NCBI GenBank assembly: GCA_017983755.1
Contig: JAGOAU010000005.1
Span: 62,001-126,000 of the forward strand
Direction of reading: 5' to 3'
Source: Azonexus sp.
GTDB lineage: Bacteria; Pseudomonadota; Gammaproteobacteria; Burkholderiales; Rhodocyclaceae
DNA length: 64,000 nucleotides
A program made the position numbers and the translations under genes. Shown here in pieces: positions 46,261-55,461 of this stretch (position 1 is the first letter of the stretch; each line of letters opens with the position of its first letter). The notes under the pieces were generated by a model. That model saw only the letters and a program-made list of their open reading frames with translations. It had not been told where the DNA came from and made no database searches.

Positions 46261-47781
46261 ATGGGATTCATGAACCGCTTCAAGCATTTCCTCGGCGATG
46301 ACTGGGGCGTGCATCCGGACGACCATAAGCGGCCTGCCGCCGATCAGCCGGTGCGCGTCATGCCGCTGCCGGCCCGGCTCTACCTGCCGCTGCAGCAGCA
46401 TCTCGGCGGCGCAGCGCGGCCGGCGGTGCTGGTCGGCCAGAAGGTGAAGAAGGGCGAGCTGATCGCCGAGGCGCAGGGCATGGTCTCGGCACCGATCCAT
46501 GCGCCGACCTCGGGCACCATCGCCGCCGTCACCGAAATCACCGCACCGCATCCCTCCGGCCTGACGCTGCCGGCGATCATCCTCGAAGCCGACGGTGCCG
46601 ACGAATGGTGTGAGCTGCACGGCTGCGACGATCCCTTTGCCTTGCCCGCCGCCGAGATCGGCAAGCGGGTTGCCGCCGCCGGTGTGGTCGGGTTGGGCGG
46701 CGCTGCCTTCCCGTCGGCGGTCAAGCTGACTGGCGCGTTGCGCGCCAATGTCACCACGCTGGTCATGAACGGCGGCGAGTGCGAACCCTACCTTTCCTGC
46801 GACGACCGCCTGATGCGCGATGCTGCCGCCGGTATCGTCGATGGCATCCGCATCATGCTCCACGCTACCGGTGCCCAGGTCGCGCTGGTCGGTATCGAGG
46901 ACAACAAGCCGGAAGCGATTGGCGCCATGCAGGCGGCCGCAGCCGGTTTCGACACCGTGCAGATCCGCCCGGTGCCGGCCCGTTACCCAATGGGCTCCGA
47001 GAAACAGCTGATTCAAGTCCTGACCGGACGTGAAGTGCCGGCCGATGGTCGTGCTTTCGACATCGGTGTCGTCGTCCATAACGTCGGTACGGCGCTCGCC
47101 GTGCGCGCGGCGATCCGCGAAGGCAAGCCGCTGATCTCGCGGCTGGTCACGGTCAATGGCAACTGCGCCAGCCAGCCAGGCAATGTCGAAGTGCGCGTCG
47201 GCACGCTGGCCGAGGAGGTCATCGCCTTCGCCGGCGGCCTCAAGGGCGATGGCCTCGGCCTGGCTCGTCGAGTCATGGGCGGGCCGATGATGGGCATGCA
47301 GATTCCGCACTGGCGCGTGCCGGTGGTCAAGGGCACCAGCGGCGTCCTGGCCTTCGACACCGCCGAGGTGGCCGAGCAGGAGCCGAATCCGTGCATCCGC
47401 TGCGGTTCCTGCGTCAAGGCCTGCCCGATGGGCCTGCTGCCGCTGGAAATGAGTTCGCGCATCAGCAACGAAGCCTACGGCGAGGCGATTGACCTCGGCC
47501 TCAAGGACTGCATCGCCTGCGGCTGCTGCGCCTACGTCTGCCCGTCGAAAATTCCGCTGGTTCAGTATTTCGTTCATGCCAAGGGCGAGCTGGCGGCGCA
47601 GGATCGCGCCAAGCTGCGTACCGAGGCGACCAAGAAACTGGCCTCACAGCGGCAGGAGCGGCTGGAGCGCGAAGCACGCGAGAAGGCGGAGGCGGCGGCC
47701 AAGCGCAAGGCGGAGCGGGAGGCTGCGGCGGCGGCGAAAGCGGCGGCTTCTGCTGTTGCCTCGGCTGGGGAGGTGGCATGA
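46261..47781 (+). CDS. rnfC: RnfC, NADH-oxidising Fe-S subunit
   Basis: 506 residues. NADH/FMN-binding core with GLGGAAFPSAVKLTGAL (Gly-rich) and VMNGGECEPYLSCDDRLM. Two 4Fe-4S motifs: CIRCGSCVKACPMGLLP and CIACGCCAYVCPSKIPL. The tail is a charged coiled Ala/Lys/Glu helix (AKRKAEREAAAAAKAA). Complete stop at 47781, so the inverted-repeat element lies outside the gene. Confidence 0.96.
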   Translation: MGFMNRFKHFLGDDWGVHPDDHKRPAADQPVRVMPLPARLYLPLQQHLGGAARPAVLVGQKVKKGELIAEAQGMVSAPIHAPTSGTIAAVTEITAPHPSGLTLPAIILEADGADEWCELHGCDDPFALPAAEIGKRVAAAGVVGLGGAAFPSAVKLTGALRANVTTLVMNGGECEPYLSCDDRLMRDAAAGIVDGIRIMLHATGAQVALVGIEDNKPEAIGAMQAAAAGFDTVQIRPVPARYPMGSEKQLIQVLTGREVPADGRAFDIGVVVHNVGTALAVRAAIREGKPLISRLVTVNGNCASQPGNVEVRVGTLAEEVIAFAGGLKGDGLGLARRVMGGPMMGMQIPHWRVPVVKGTSGVLAFDTAEVAEQEPNPCIRCGSCVKACPMGLLPLEMSSRISNEAYGEAIDLGLKDCIACGCCAYVCPSKIPLVQYFVHAKGELAAQDRAKLRTEATKKLASQRQERLEREAREKAEAAAKRKAEREAAAAAKAAASAVASAGEVA

Positions 47782-47820
47782 GGCTGGTTGCTGGTGAACT
47801 GCCGGGTGTTTCTGAGGCGT

Positions 47821-48343
47821 CGGGTTCCGCGCCTGACGCGCGGGCGTACTTTCTTTTGCTTCGCCAAAAAAAAGTAGCCAAAGAAAAGGCGACCCCAGGT
47901 TACGCGGTCGGCTGCGCCGACTTCCCTGCGCTACTCGACGGGCCGGGCGGCTGCGGAACTCGGGGCGTTGCCCCTCAGACAGTCCTCGCCGACTGCCCCC
48001 GGCCCGTCTCCGTTGCTCGGCGCTCCACATGGGGACCCGTAAACCAACCGCAACTTGTCTGCTGCGGTCGACCACGAAAAACGGCCATTTTTGCCCGTCA
48101 ACCACAACCATCCATCCGGTTCACCGGGCCCCTTGAGAGGCGCCGAGCAACGCAGGCTGGCGCGGGAAAAGGGCGAGCACTGTCTGAGCCGCGCAGCGGC
48201 GAGTTGCGCAGCCCCCGCGCCAGCCGAGTAGCGCAGGGAACCGGGCGCAGCCCGGCGCCGACCCAGGGGTGCCTTTTTCTTTGGCTACTTTCTTTTTGGC
48301 AGCAAAAAGAAAGTATGTCCGCCGGTCAGCGGCGGAAACCAGC
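47821..48343. mobile_element. ~520-bp inverted-repeat element between rnfC and rnfD
   Basis: Long imperfect inverted repeat: left arm about 47821-48049, right arm about 48117-48343. Matching pieces include ACTTTCTTTTGC / GCAAAAAGAAAGT, GTAGCCAAAGAAAA / TTTCTTTGGCTAC, CCCTGCGCTACTCG / CGAGTAGCGCAGGG and GTTGCTCGGCGC / GCGCCGAGCAAC. The loop (about 48050-48116) holds a full dispersed repeat. No gene inside. Behaves like a non-coding repeat (MITE-like) element and accounts for the 613-base gap in an otherwise tight operon. Confidence 0.8.
48063..48102 (+). repeat. dispersed TGCGGTC(G/A)AC repeat in the loop of the element
   Basis: TGCGGTCGACCACGAAAAAC followed by GGCCATTTTTGCCCGTCAACC. The best-formed copy: its ends GGTCGAC and GTCAACC are themselves partly inverted, and A5/T5 can pair. 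Confidence 0.6.
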
Positions 48344-48394
48344 GGTTGAGAAAAGCCATCCCGCGTTTCAGCACCCCCCGAAAGGAGCCCTGGC

Positions 48395-49492
48395 ATGACG
48401 CCGGCCACCCTCACTGCCCAGCCAGTCGCCTCGCCCCACGCCCACGGCGGCAATTCGGTCACCCGCACCATGCTGCGTGTCCAGCTGGCACTTGTTCCAG
48501 CGACATTGTACGGTTTCTGGCTGTTCGGCTGGCCGTCCTTCTTCCTGTGGCTGCTGACCATTCTCTCCTGCCTCGGCTTCGAGGCGCTGTCGTTGAAGCT
48601 GATGGGCGTCACCCGCATCAAGGCCACCCTTTTCGACGGCTCGGCGCTGCTCACCGGCTGGCTGCTGGCGCTGACCTTGCCGCCCTGGGCGCCGTGGTGG
48701 GTGGCGGTGCTTGGCGGCTTCATCGCCATCGTCATCGGCAAGCAGGTCTTCGGCGGCGTCGGGCAGAACGTCTTCAACCCGGCGATGGTCGCCCGCGTCG
48801 CGCTGCTGGTTTCCTTCCCGCTGCCGCTGACGCAATGGGTGATGCCGCTGCCGCTGACTTCGCTGGCGGCGCCCGATTTCATCGACGGCCTGCGCATTTT
48901 CCTGACCAGCCTGCCGCAGCCGGACGCGATGGCCAGCGCCTCGCTGCTCGGCTTCTCGAAGACCGAGCTATCGCGTGGCATCGACCTGCTGCATTCGCTT
49001 GCCGGCGACCACGCCCCGGCGCTGTCGTGGATCGGTGCCCGTTCCGGGAGCCTCGGCGAATCGGCCTCCATGCTGATTCTCGGCGGCGGTCTCTACCTGC
49101 TGCTCTGCGGCGTCATCACCTGGCATACGCCGGTCGCCGTGCTGGCCGGGCTGGCTATTCCCGCCGCCATCGGCCACGCCGTCGATCCCGGGCATTACCT
49201 GAGCGTCTCGGCCCACCTGCTGTCCGGCGCGGCGATGCTCGGCGCCTTCTTCATCGCCACCGATTACGTCACCTCGCCGAACACCGGCCACGGGCAGATC
49301 GTCTTCGGCCTCGGCATCGGCTTCCTGACCTGGATCATCCGCACTTACGGCGGCTATCCGGAGGGCATGGCCTTCGCGGTGCTGCTGATGAACGCGCTGG
49401 TGCCGGTCATCGACCGCTTCGTCAAGCCGCGCATCCTCGGCCGCGACCGCAAGGGCAAGCCGCTCGACATTCCGGAAGGGAAGGGGGCCTGA
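48395..49492 (+). CDS. rnfD: RnfD, Rnf complex membrane subunit
   Basis: 365 residues, about nine membrane helices (ALVPATLYGFWLFGWPSFFL, LTGWLLALTLPPWAPWW, VFIATDYVTSP-like FFIATDYVTSPNT). GGVGQNVFNPAMVARVALLV is typical. The S/TGAT motif for covalent FMN attachment appears as DAMASASLLG, so the usual Thr is Ser. Ribosome site AAAGGAG before the ATG. Continues the rnf operon past the element. Confidence 0.94.
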   Translation: MTPATLTAQPVASPHAHGGNSVTRTMLRVQLALVPATLYGFWLFGWPSFFLWLLTILSCLGFEALSLKLMGVTRIKATLFDGSALLTGWLLALTLPPWAPWWVAVLGGFIAIVIGKQVFGGVGQNVFNPAMVARVALLVSFPLPLTQWVMPLPLTSLAAPDFIDGLRIFLTSLPQPDAMASASLLGFSKTELSRGIDLLHSLAGDHAPALSWIGARSGSLGESASMLILGGGLYLLLCGVITWHTPVAVLAGLAIPAAIGHAVDPGHYLSVSAHLLSGAAMLGAFFIATDYVTSPNTGHGQIVFGLGIGFLTWIIRTYGGYPEGMAFAVLLMNALVPVIDRFVKPRILGRDRKGKPLDIPEGKGA

Positions 49493-49493
49493 C

Positions 49494-50099
49494 ATGAATC
49501 TCGAAGCCATTCGCGAAAAGATCGGCTACCAGCCTTTCCTGCTCGGCGTCTTCGCCCTGCTGGCGAGCGGGGCGCTGGCCTGGGCGTCGAGCGCCACCGG
49601 CGACGCGATCGCCGCCGCCGAAGCCAAGGATCTGCGCGACTCGCTGTCGGAAGTGCTGCCACAGGGCATGGCCGACAACGATTTCCTGAAGGATACGGTC
49701 GACCTCGAAAAAGGCGGCAAAACCGTGACCATCTACCGCGCCCGCCAGGGCGGGGTGGTCAAGGCGGCGCTGTTCAAGGTGGCCGAGCGCGGCTACGCCG
49801 GCGACATCCAGGTGCTGATGGCGGTCGATGCCGAGGGCCGGACGCTCGGCGTGCGCGTGCTCAAGCATGTCGAGACGCCGGGGCTCGGCGACAAGATCGA
49901 AGTCAAGAAAGACCCCTGGGTCAGGAGCTTCGACGGCAAGTCGCTGGGCGATCCGGCGCCTGAAAAATGGGGCGTCAAGAAAGATAGCGGCGTCTTCGAC
50001 CAGTTCGCCGGCGCCACCATCACCCCGCGCGCCGTGGTCAAGGCGGTCAAGGGCGGGCTGGAGTTCTTCGCCGCCCACAAGTCGGAAATCACGGGCTAG
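49494..50099 (+). CDS. rnfG: RnfG, FMN-binding subunit
   Basis: 201 residues. N-terminal helix (FLLGVFALLASGALAWASSA) and periplasmic FMN domain; VRVLKHVETPGLGDKIEVKK precedes FAGATITPRAVVKAVKGGLE, where the Thr of GAT-I-T carries FMN. Start lies one base after the rnfD stop. Seven bases before rnfE. Confidence 0.95.
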   Translation: MNLEAIREKIGYQPFLLGVFALLASGALAWASSATGDAIAAAEAKDLRDSLSEVLPQGMADNDFLKDTVDLEKGGKTVTIYRARQGGVVKAALFKVAERGYAGDIQVLMAVDAEGRTLGVRVLKHVETPGLGDKIEVKKDPWVRSFDGKSLGDPAPEKWGVKKDSGVFDQFAGATITPRAVVKAVKGGLEFFAAHKSEITG

Positions 50100-50105
50100 G
50101 AGCGA

Positions 50106-50780
50106 ATGATGAGCGATAACTACGGCAAATTGTTCAAGGACGGCCTGTGGGAAAACAACGTCGTTTTTTCGCAGATGCTGGCGCTGTGCCCGACGATGGC
50201 GGTGACGACCAGCGGTACCAACGGCCTCGGCATGGGGTTGGCGACGACGGCGGTGCTGGTCGTCTCCAACATCCTGGTGTCGATGATCCGCCATACCGTC
50301 AGTTCGCAGGTGCGCATCCCGGTCTTCGTCGTGCTGATCGCAACGCTGGTCACCGTCGTCGACATGGCGATGAACGCCTGGCTGCACGATCTCTACAAAG
50401 TATTGGGCCTGTTCATCGCGCTGATCGTCGTCAATTGCGCCATTCTCGGCCGCGCCGAGGCCTTCGCCGTCAAGAACGGCGTCGTTGCCTCGGCGGTCGA
50501 TGGCCTGGCGATGGGCCTCGGCTTTACCGGGGCGCTGACCTTCATCGGTCTGATCCGCGAATTTCTCGGTTCCGGCACGCTGTTCGCGCAGGCCTCCAAC
50601 CTGCTCGGGCCATCCTTCGCTTTCCTCGAAATGAAACTGCCGGGCTACGGCGGCGCGCTGCTGATGATCCTGCCGCCGGGCGGCTTCGCCATCCTCGGCT
50701 TCCTGCTGGCCGGCAAGCGGGTCATGGAAAAACGCCTTGAAGAACGGGCGGCAGCGCACGCCGAACCGGTCACCGCGTAA
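50106..50780 (+). CDS. rnfE: RnfE, Rnf complex membrane subunit
   Basis: 224 residues, six membrane helices. KDGLWENNVVFSQMLALCPT with the Cys partner of RnfA, LVTVVDMAMNAWLHDLYKVL and NCAILGRAEAFAVKNGV. Two in-frame ATG codons (50106, 50109) follow AGGAG; either may start. Paralogue of RnfA with inverted topology. Confidence 0.96.
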   Translation: MMSDNYGKLFKDGLWENNVVFSQMLALCPTMAVTTSGTNGLGMGLATTAVLVVSNILVSMIRHTVSSQVRIPVFVVLIATLVTVVDMAMNAWLHDLYKVLGLFIALIVVNCAILGRAEAFAVKNGVVASAVDGLAMGLGFTGALTFIGLIREFLGSGTLFAQASNLLGPSFAFLEMKLPGYGGALLMILPPGGFAILGFLLAGKRVMEKRLEERAAAHAEPVTA

Positions 50781-50791
50781 GGGAGAACGAA

Positions 50792-51064
50792 ATGCAGATC
50801 GGTGTTGCCTATTCCGAACCGGGCCAGCAGATCTGGCTGAATATCGAGGTTCCCGACGAGTCGACCGTAGCCGACGGCATCGAGCGCTCGGGCATCCTCA
50901 AGCAATTCCCGCACATCGACCTGACGACCCAGAAAGTTGGTGTCTTCGGCAAGCTGGTCAAGCTCGACGCGGCCTTGAAGCCGGGCGACCGGGTCGAGAT
51001 CTACCGGGGCATCATCGCCGATCCGGAGACCGTGCCGCGCAAGGACGTGGCGGGCGACGACTAG
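50792..51064 (+). CDS. rnfH: RnfH family protein
   Basis: 90 residues, ubiquitin-like beta-grasp: QIGVAYSEPGQQIWLNIEVP, VADGIERSGILKQFPHID, and KVGVFGKLVKLDAALKPGDR near the end (GDRVEIYRG). RnfH is often last in rnf operons; its role is not settled. 11 bases after rnfE and 26 before nhaD. Confidence 0.93.
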   Translation: MQIGVAYSEPGQQIWLNIEVPDESTVADGIERSGILKQFPHIDLTTQKVGVFGKLVKLDAALKPGDRVEIYRGIIADPETVPRKDVAGDD

Positions 51065-51090
51065 TTTTTCAACCTTCCGGAAAGTCCCAT

Positions 51091-52410
51091 ATGTACCGCC
51101 TGCTGGTCCTGTTCGCCCTGATTCCCGTGCCGGCGCTTGCCGCCGGCAACCTGCCCGCCGTGGGCGGGATTCCCGTCGACTTCATCCTCTTCGCGCTGAC
51201 CCTGCTCGGCGTCGCGCTCTTTCACCATGCGACGTTGTACGTGGCGCTGACCGGGCTGTTTACCATCAGCCTTTACAAGATCGTCTTCACCGGCTTCGCG
51301 ACCGGCCCCGGCGTCGCCGGTTTCGTCGGCCATCTCGGCCATGAGTGGGTGACCATCGCCAACCTGTTCTGCCTGCTGACCGGCTTCGCGCTGCTCGCCC
51401 GCCATTTCGAAAAGAGCCACGTGCCGGTAATCCTGCCGAAATACCTGCCGGACGACTGGAAGGGCGGCTTCCTGATGCTGGTCATGGTCTTCGTCCTGTC
51501 GAGCTTTCTCGACAACATCGCGGCGGCGCTCATCGGCGGCGCCATGGCGCACCAGTTGTTCAAGGCCAGGGTCCATGTCGGCTACCTGGCGGCCATCGTC
51601 GCCGCTTCCAATGCCGGCGGTTCGGGCTCGGTGGTTGGCGACACCACGACGACGATGATGTGGATCGACGGCGTCAGCCCGCTCACCGTGCTCGACGCCT
51701 ATGTCGCCGCCTTCGTCGCCCTGCTGATCGTCGGCTACTTCGCCGCCAGGCAGCAGCATGCCTATTCGCCGATCCTCAAGAATGCCCATAAGCACACGCA
51801 TGTCGACTGGGGGCGCATCTTCATTGTTGGCACCATGCTGGTTTTCGCGGTGGCCACCAACATCACCATCAACGTCAGGTTTCCGGCGCTGGCCGATCAC
51901 TTTCCGTTCATCGGCGTTGCCGTCTGGGCCGCCATCATCCTGACCATCCCGGTGCGCCGCCACGACTGGGAATTGCTGCCGGAAACCGTAAAGGGGTCGA
52001 TTTTTCTGCTCTCGCTGGTGCTCTGCGCCTCGATGATGCCGGTCGAGCAACTGCCGGCGGCTTCCTGGCCGAGCGCGCTGGCCCTTGGCTTCATCTCCGC
52101 CGTCTTCGACAACATCCCGCTGACCGCGCTGGCGCTACGCCAGGGCGGCTACGACTGGGGCGTGCTGGCCTATGCCGTAGGTTTTGGCGGTTCGATGCTG
52201 TGGTTCGGCTCGTCGGCCGGTGTCGCGTTGTCCAACATGTACCCGGAGGCGAAGTCGGCAGAGCAGTGGGTCAGGCATGGCTGGCATGTGCCGGCGGCAT
52301 ATGTTGCCGGCTTCGCGGTGATGCTGGCCGTGCTCGGCTGGCACCCGGAGCCGCCGCACAAGGCGCCGGCCGTGCCGGCTGCCACCGCGCCCGGCGCGAC
52401 CGCGCACTGA
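51091..52410 (+). CDS. nhaD: NhaD-like Na+/H+ antiporter (ion-transporter superfamily)
   Basis: 439 residues, about 12 membrane segments. SFLDNIAAALIGGAMAHQLF and ASNAGGSGSVVGDTTTTMMW correspond to the conserved NhaD/ArsB-type ion sites, and SAVFDNIPLTALALRQGGYD to the second repeat. Follows rnfH by 26 bases in the rnf operon. It may close the ion cycle if Rnf pumps Na+. Exact ion not provable from sequence. Confidence 0.85.
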   Translation: MYRLLVLFALIPVPALAAGNLPAVGGIPVDFILFALTLLGVALFHHATLYVALTGLFTISLYKIVFTGFATGPGVAGFVGHLGHEWVTIANLFCLLTGFALLARHFEKSHVPVILPKYLPDDWKGGFLMLVMVFVLSSFLDNIAAALIGGAMAHQLFKARVHVGYLAAIVAASNAGGSGSVVGDTTTTMMWIDGVSPLTVLDAYVAAFVALLIVGYFAARQQHAYSPILKNAHKHTHVDWGRIFIVGTMLVFAVATNITINVRFPALADHFPFIGVAVWAAIILTIPVRRHDWELLPETVKGSIFLLSLVLCASMMPVEQLPAASWPSALALGFISAVFDNIPLTALALRQGGYDWGVLAYAVGFGGSMLWFGSSAGVALSNMYPEAKSAEQWVRHGWHVPAAYVAGFAVMLAVLGWHPEPPHKAPAVPAATAPGATAH

Positions 52411-52436
52411 TCCTTGCCGGCCGGGAAGGATCGTGA

Positions 52437-52459
52437 GGGGCTCTTCGGAGCCCCTTTTT
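52437..52459 (+). terminator. terminator of the rnf-nhaD operon
   Basis: GGGGCTC-TTCG-GAGCCCC followed by five T; a stable tetraloop hairpin 26 bases after the nhaD stop. Confidence 0.95.
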
Positions 52460-52461
52460 CA

Positions 52462-52477
52462 TGTCGGTTTTACGACA
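52462..52477. promoter_or_regulatory. NifA-type activator site upstream of the HHH gene
   Basis: TGTCGGTTTTACGACA, same extended form as the four other sites. No -24/-12 element is visible between it and the ATG, so its use is unsure. Confidence 0.7.
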
Positions 52478-52555
52478 AAAATACCCGCTTTCTTGCACCA
52501 TTCCGGTGCCTTGAAATTAAAACTAACTGCATGATAAAAAACAGAAATTTGCTCA

Positions 52556-52561
52556 TATAAT
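52556..52561 (+). promoter_or_regulatory. -10 element TATAAT before the HHH gene
   Basis: Consensus TATAAT, 35 bases before the ATG at 52596; -35 weak. Suggests sigma-70 transcription. Confidence 0.5.
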
Positions 52562-52595
52562 GCGCGCCCCATTTCAAGTAGAACAGGTTGCGTTC

Positions 52596-53753
52596 ATGAC
52601 CAATAATTTCCTCCCCGGCAGCATTGCCCGCCTCGGCGAAAACCACGGCTACCGTTTCGAAGGTGACTTCGTCCATCTCAATGCCGAAGTGAATTTCGCC
52701 GATGCCGAACTGGCCGCCGGCCGCTCCTGGGCGCTGCAGCTATGGGCCAGCGACCGCGGCTTTTCCGGCGCCGAACTGAGCGGCGTCAAGGTCGCCGAAA
52801 TGCCGATCCAGCCGGCGGCAGGCAGCGTGCTGGTAACGGGCTTGTGCAATGCCATGCCGCCGGCCGGCACGGCCGATCACGTCGTCGGGCTGGCGCTGGT
52901 GGCCAGCGTCGCCGACGGCCAGCCGCAGGTCGGCGATCTGGCCGTTTATCCCGCCGGCGAGGTTTTCCTCCAGCCGCGCCTGGCCGGCCAGGTGGCCTGC
53001 ACGGTGAACGACGGCACGGCCGAACTGGCGATCGACGCCATCGCCAACCCGCGCGCCGCCGATAACGTCAGCGGTACGCTGGTGCTGGAAGTCTGGGCGC
53101 TCGATGCGCCGTATGCCGGCGGCAGCTGGACGGGCAGCCCGGTCGCCAGCGTGGTGGTCGGTGTCCTGGGCGGCGGCAGCGAATTGACGGCCTGCCATTT
53201 CAGCGTCCCGGCAGCCCTGCCGGTGGCCGGCGCGGCGCTGACGGTGATGCTGCGCGAATGGACGCCGGCCGGCTACGTGACGCGTGACTATCGCAATTTC
53301 GCTGCGGCACCGGCTGCAGTTGCCGTTGTGACCAAGCTTGCAGCGGCGGTCAAGGCGGAAGTGGCGGCGAAGGTTGAAGCTGTGGTCAAGGCCGCACCGG
53401 CAGCGAAGGCCAAGCCTGCAGCCGACAAGCCCAAAGCCGCCGTTGTCGCGGCCAAGCCTGCCGTGGCGGTGAAGGCGCCGGTCGTCGAAGCCAAACAACC
53501 GGAAGCGAAGAAGGCGGAAGTGGCACCGGCCGCCAAGCCGGCCAAAAAAGCGGCCAGCACCAAGGCAGCGGTGAAGCAGGTTTCGGTCAACCAGGGCAGC
53601 GAGGCCGAATTGCTGGCGGTCAAGGGCCTGCCGCCCAGCGTTGCGCGCGCCATCATCGCCGCCCGGCCGTTCGCCACGCTCGACGAAGTGTGCAAGGCCA
53701 AGGGCATGGGTCCGAAGATGCTGGCCAAGCTGCGCGACCAGTTCGTCCTGTAA
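52596..53753 (+). CDS. helix-hairpin-helix protein with Lys/Ala-rich linker
   Basis: 385 residues. N-terminal half (1-230) is two beta-rich repeats (LQLWASDRGFSGAELSGVKV and LVLEVWALDAPYAGGSWTGS; LPVAGAALTVMLREWTPAGY), not recognised. Residues about 245-325 are a Lys/Ala/Pro/Val linker of AAxVKA type, histone-H1-like. The last 60 residues contain a helix-hairpin-helix: AELLAVKGLPPSVARAIIAA, LDEVCKAKGMGPKMLAKLRD. May bind DNA. NifA site upstream and nifE downstream tie it to nitrogen fixation. Confidence 0.8.
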   Translation: MTNNFLPGSIARLGENHGYRFEGDFVHLNAEVNFADAELAAGRSWALQLWASDRGFSGAELSGVKVAEMPIQPAAGSVLVTGLCNAMPPAGTADHVVGLALVASVADGQPQVGDLAVYPAGEVFLQPRLAGQVACTVNDGTAELAIDAIANPRAADNVSGTLVLEVWALDAPYAGGSWTGSPVASVVVGVLGGGSELTACHFSVPAALPVAGAALTVMLREWTPAGYVTRDYRNFAAAPAAVAVVTKLAAAVKAEVAAKVEAVVKAAPAAKAKPAADKPKAAVVAAKPAVAVKAPVVEAKQPEAKKAEVAPAAKPAKKAASTKAAVKQVSVNQGSEAELLAVKGLPPSVARAIIAARPFATLDEVCKAKGMGPKMLAKLRDQFVL

Positions 53754-53780
53754 GGCGATTCTGTCGTGAGGGCAGGGGGT

Positions 53781-53796
53781 TGTCGCATTCGCGACA
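53781..53796. promoter_or_regulatory. NifA upstream activator site for nifE
   Basis: TGTCGCATTCGCGACA, 44 bases above the -24 element. Confidence 0.9.
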
Positions 53797-53839
53797 ATCC
53801 TTTCGCCTGATTTTTCCATACTAAACAACGATTTGAAGG

Positions 53840-53855
53840 TGGCACCCGTCTTGCT
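53840..53855 (+). promoter_or_regulatory. sigma-54 promoter of nifE
   Basis: TGGCAC-CCGTC-TTGCT, perfect -24/-12, 30 bases before the ATG. Confidence 0.93.
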
Positions 53856-53884
53856 AAATGCTATCCAGACCTCTGGAGAACAGC

Positions 53885-55285
53885 ATGAAAGCCAGCGAAA
53901 TCCAGGCCCTGCTCGACGAGCCGGCCTGCGACCACAACAAGAAGGAAAAGTCCGGGTGCGCCAAGCCCAAGCCTGGCGCCACCGCCGGCGGCTGCTCCTT
54001 CGACGGCGCGCAGATCGCCTTGCTGCCGATTGCCGACGTCGCCCACATCGTCCATGGCCCGATTGCCTGTGCCGGGTCGTCGTGGGACAACCGCGGTACC
54101 CGTTCCTCCGGCGTCACGCTCTACCGCATGGGCATGACCACCGACCTGTCGGAAACCGACGTCGTCATGGGGCGTGGCGAGAAGCGGCTGTTCCACGCCA
54201 TCAAGCAGGCTATCGACAGTTATTCGCCGGCCGCCGTCTTCGTCTATAACACCTGCGTCACGGCGCTGATCGGCGATGACGTCGAAGCGGTCTGCCGCGC
54301 CTCCAGCGAACGCGCCGGTATCCCGGTGGTGCCGGTCGACGCCGCCGGATTCTACGGCACCAAGAACCTCGGCAACCGGCTGGCCGGCGAAGCGATGTTC
54401 AAGCACGTCATCGGTACCGCCGAGCCGGCCCCGGCTGCGCCGCGTGCCGACGGCCTGCCGACCTACGACGTCAACCTGATCGGCGAATACAACATCGCCG
54501 GCGAGTTCTGGCATGTCGCGCCGCTGTTCGACGAACTCGGCATGCGCATCCTGTGCACGCTGTCCGGCGATGCCCGTTTCCACGAGGTGCAGACCATGCA
54601 CCGCGCCCGGGTGAACATGGTGGTCTGCGCCAAGGCGCTGCTCAACGTGGCGCGCAAGATGGAAGACAACTTCGGCATTCCCTTCTTCGAAGGCAGCTTC
54701 TACGGTGTGCAGGATGTTTCCAACGCCCTGCGCGATTTCGCCCGGCTGATCGGCGACCCGGACCTGACGGCGCGCACCGAAGCGGTGATCGCCCGTGAGG
54801 AAGCGAAGTCGCACGCGGCGCTCGAAGCCTGGCGCGACCGTCTGCGCGGCAAGCGCGTCCTGCTCTACACCGGCGGCGTCAAGTCGTGGTCCATCGTTTC
54901 CGCCTTGCAGGATCTGGGCATGAAGGTGGTCGCCACCGGCACCAAGAAGTCGACCGAGGAAGACAAGGCGCGCATCCGCGAGCTGATGGGCGACGACACC
55001 AAGATGATCGACGACGGCAGCCCGAAGGCGCTGCTCTCGACCTACCACGAGTACAAGGCCGACATCCTGATCGCCGGCGGCCGCAATCTCTACACCGCCT
55101 TGAAGGCGCGCATCCCCTTCCTCGACATCAACCAGGAACGCGAATTCGGCTACGCCGGCTATACCGGCATGGTCGAACTGGCACGGCAACTGGCCCTGTC
55201 GATGGAAAGCCCGGTCTGGGCGGCAGTCAGGAAGCCGGCGCCGTGGGCGAAGCAGAGCGGTCCCGGCACCGTGCTGGCCGCTTGA
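53885..55285 (+). CDS. nifE: NifE, scaffold for FeMo-cofactor assembly
   Basis: 466 residues, NifD-like fold. [15 protein letters not shown] then [20 protein letters not shown] and [20 protein letters not shown] carry the cluster cysteines; [18 protein letters not shown] gives the third. [20 protein letters not shown] and [19 protein letters not shown] are typical. NifE pairs with NifN to mature NifB-co. ATG at 53885, nine codons after an alternative. No nifN follows in the next 8.7 kb. Confidence 0.95.
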   Translation: MKASEIQALLDEPACDHNKKEKSGCAKPKPGATAGGCSFDGAQIALLPIADVAHIVHGPIACAGSSWDNRGTRSSGVTLYRMGMTTDLSETDVVMGRGEKRLFHAIKQAIDSYSPAAVFVYNTCVTALIGDDVEAVCRASSERAGIPVVPVDAAGFYGTKNLGNRLAGEAMFKHVIGTAEPAPAAPRADGLPTYDVNLIGEYNIAGEFWHVAPLFDELGMRILCTLSGDARFHEVQTMHRARVNMVVCAKALLNVARKMEDNFGIPFFEGSFYGVQDVSNALRDFARLIGDPDLTARTEAVIAREEAKSHAALEAWRDRLRGKRVLLYTGGVKSWSIVSALQDLGMKVVATGTKKSTEEDKARIRELMGDDTKMIDDGSPKALLSTYHEYKADILIAGGRNLYTALKARIPFLDINQEREFGYAGYTGMVELARQLALSMESPVWAAVRKPAPWAKQSGPGTVLAA

Positions 55286-55461
55286 GGTTGAGCCATAACG
55301 GCTGAGCACCGTAAACAATTTGTCGTTGATTTCTCGCCGCCCTGGGCAGGGGTGAGCAGATTGCCGTACCCGCAATCGAAAAATTAACAGCGAGTCGCCG
55401 GGTTTTTAAGAGCCCCACGCCGCAAAGCGCCTGGCTTTCTTCCGAGACAAAATCTGCCCGG

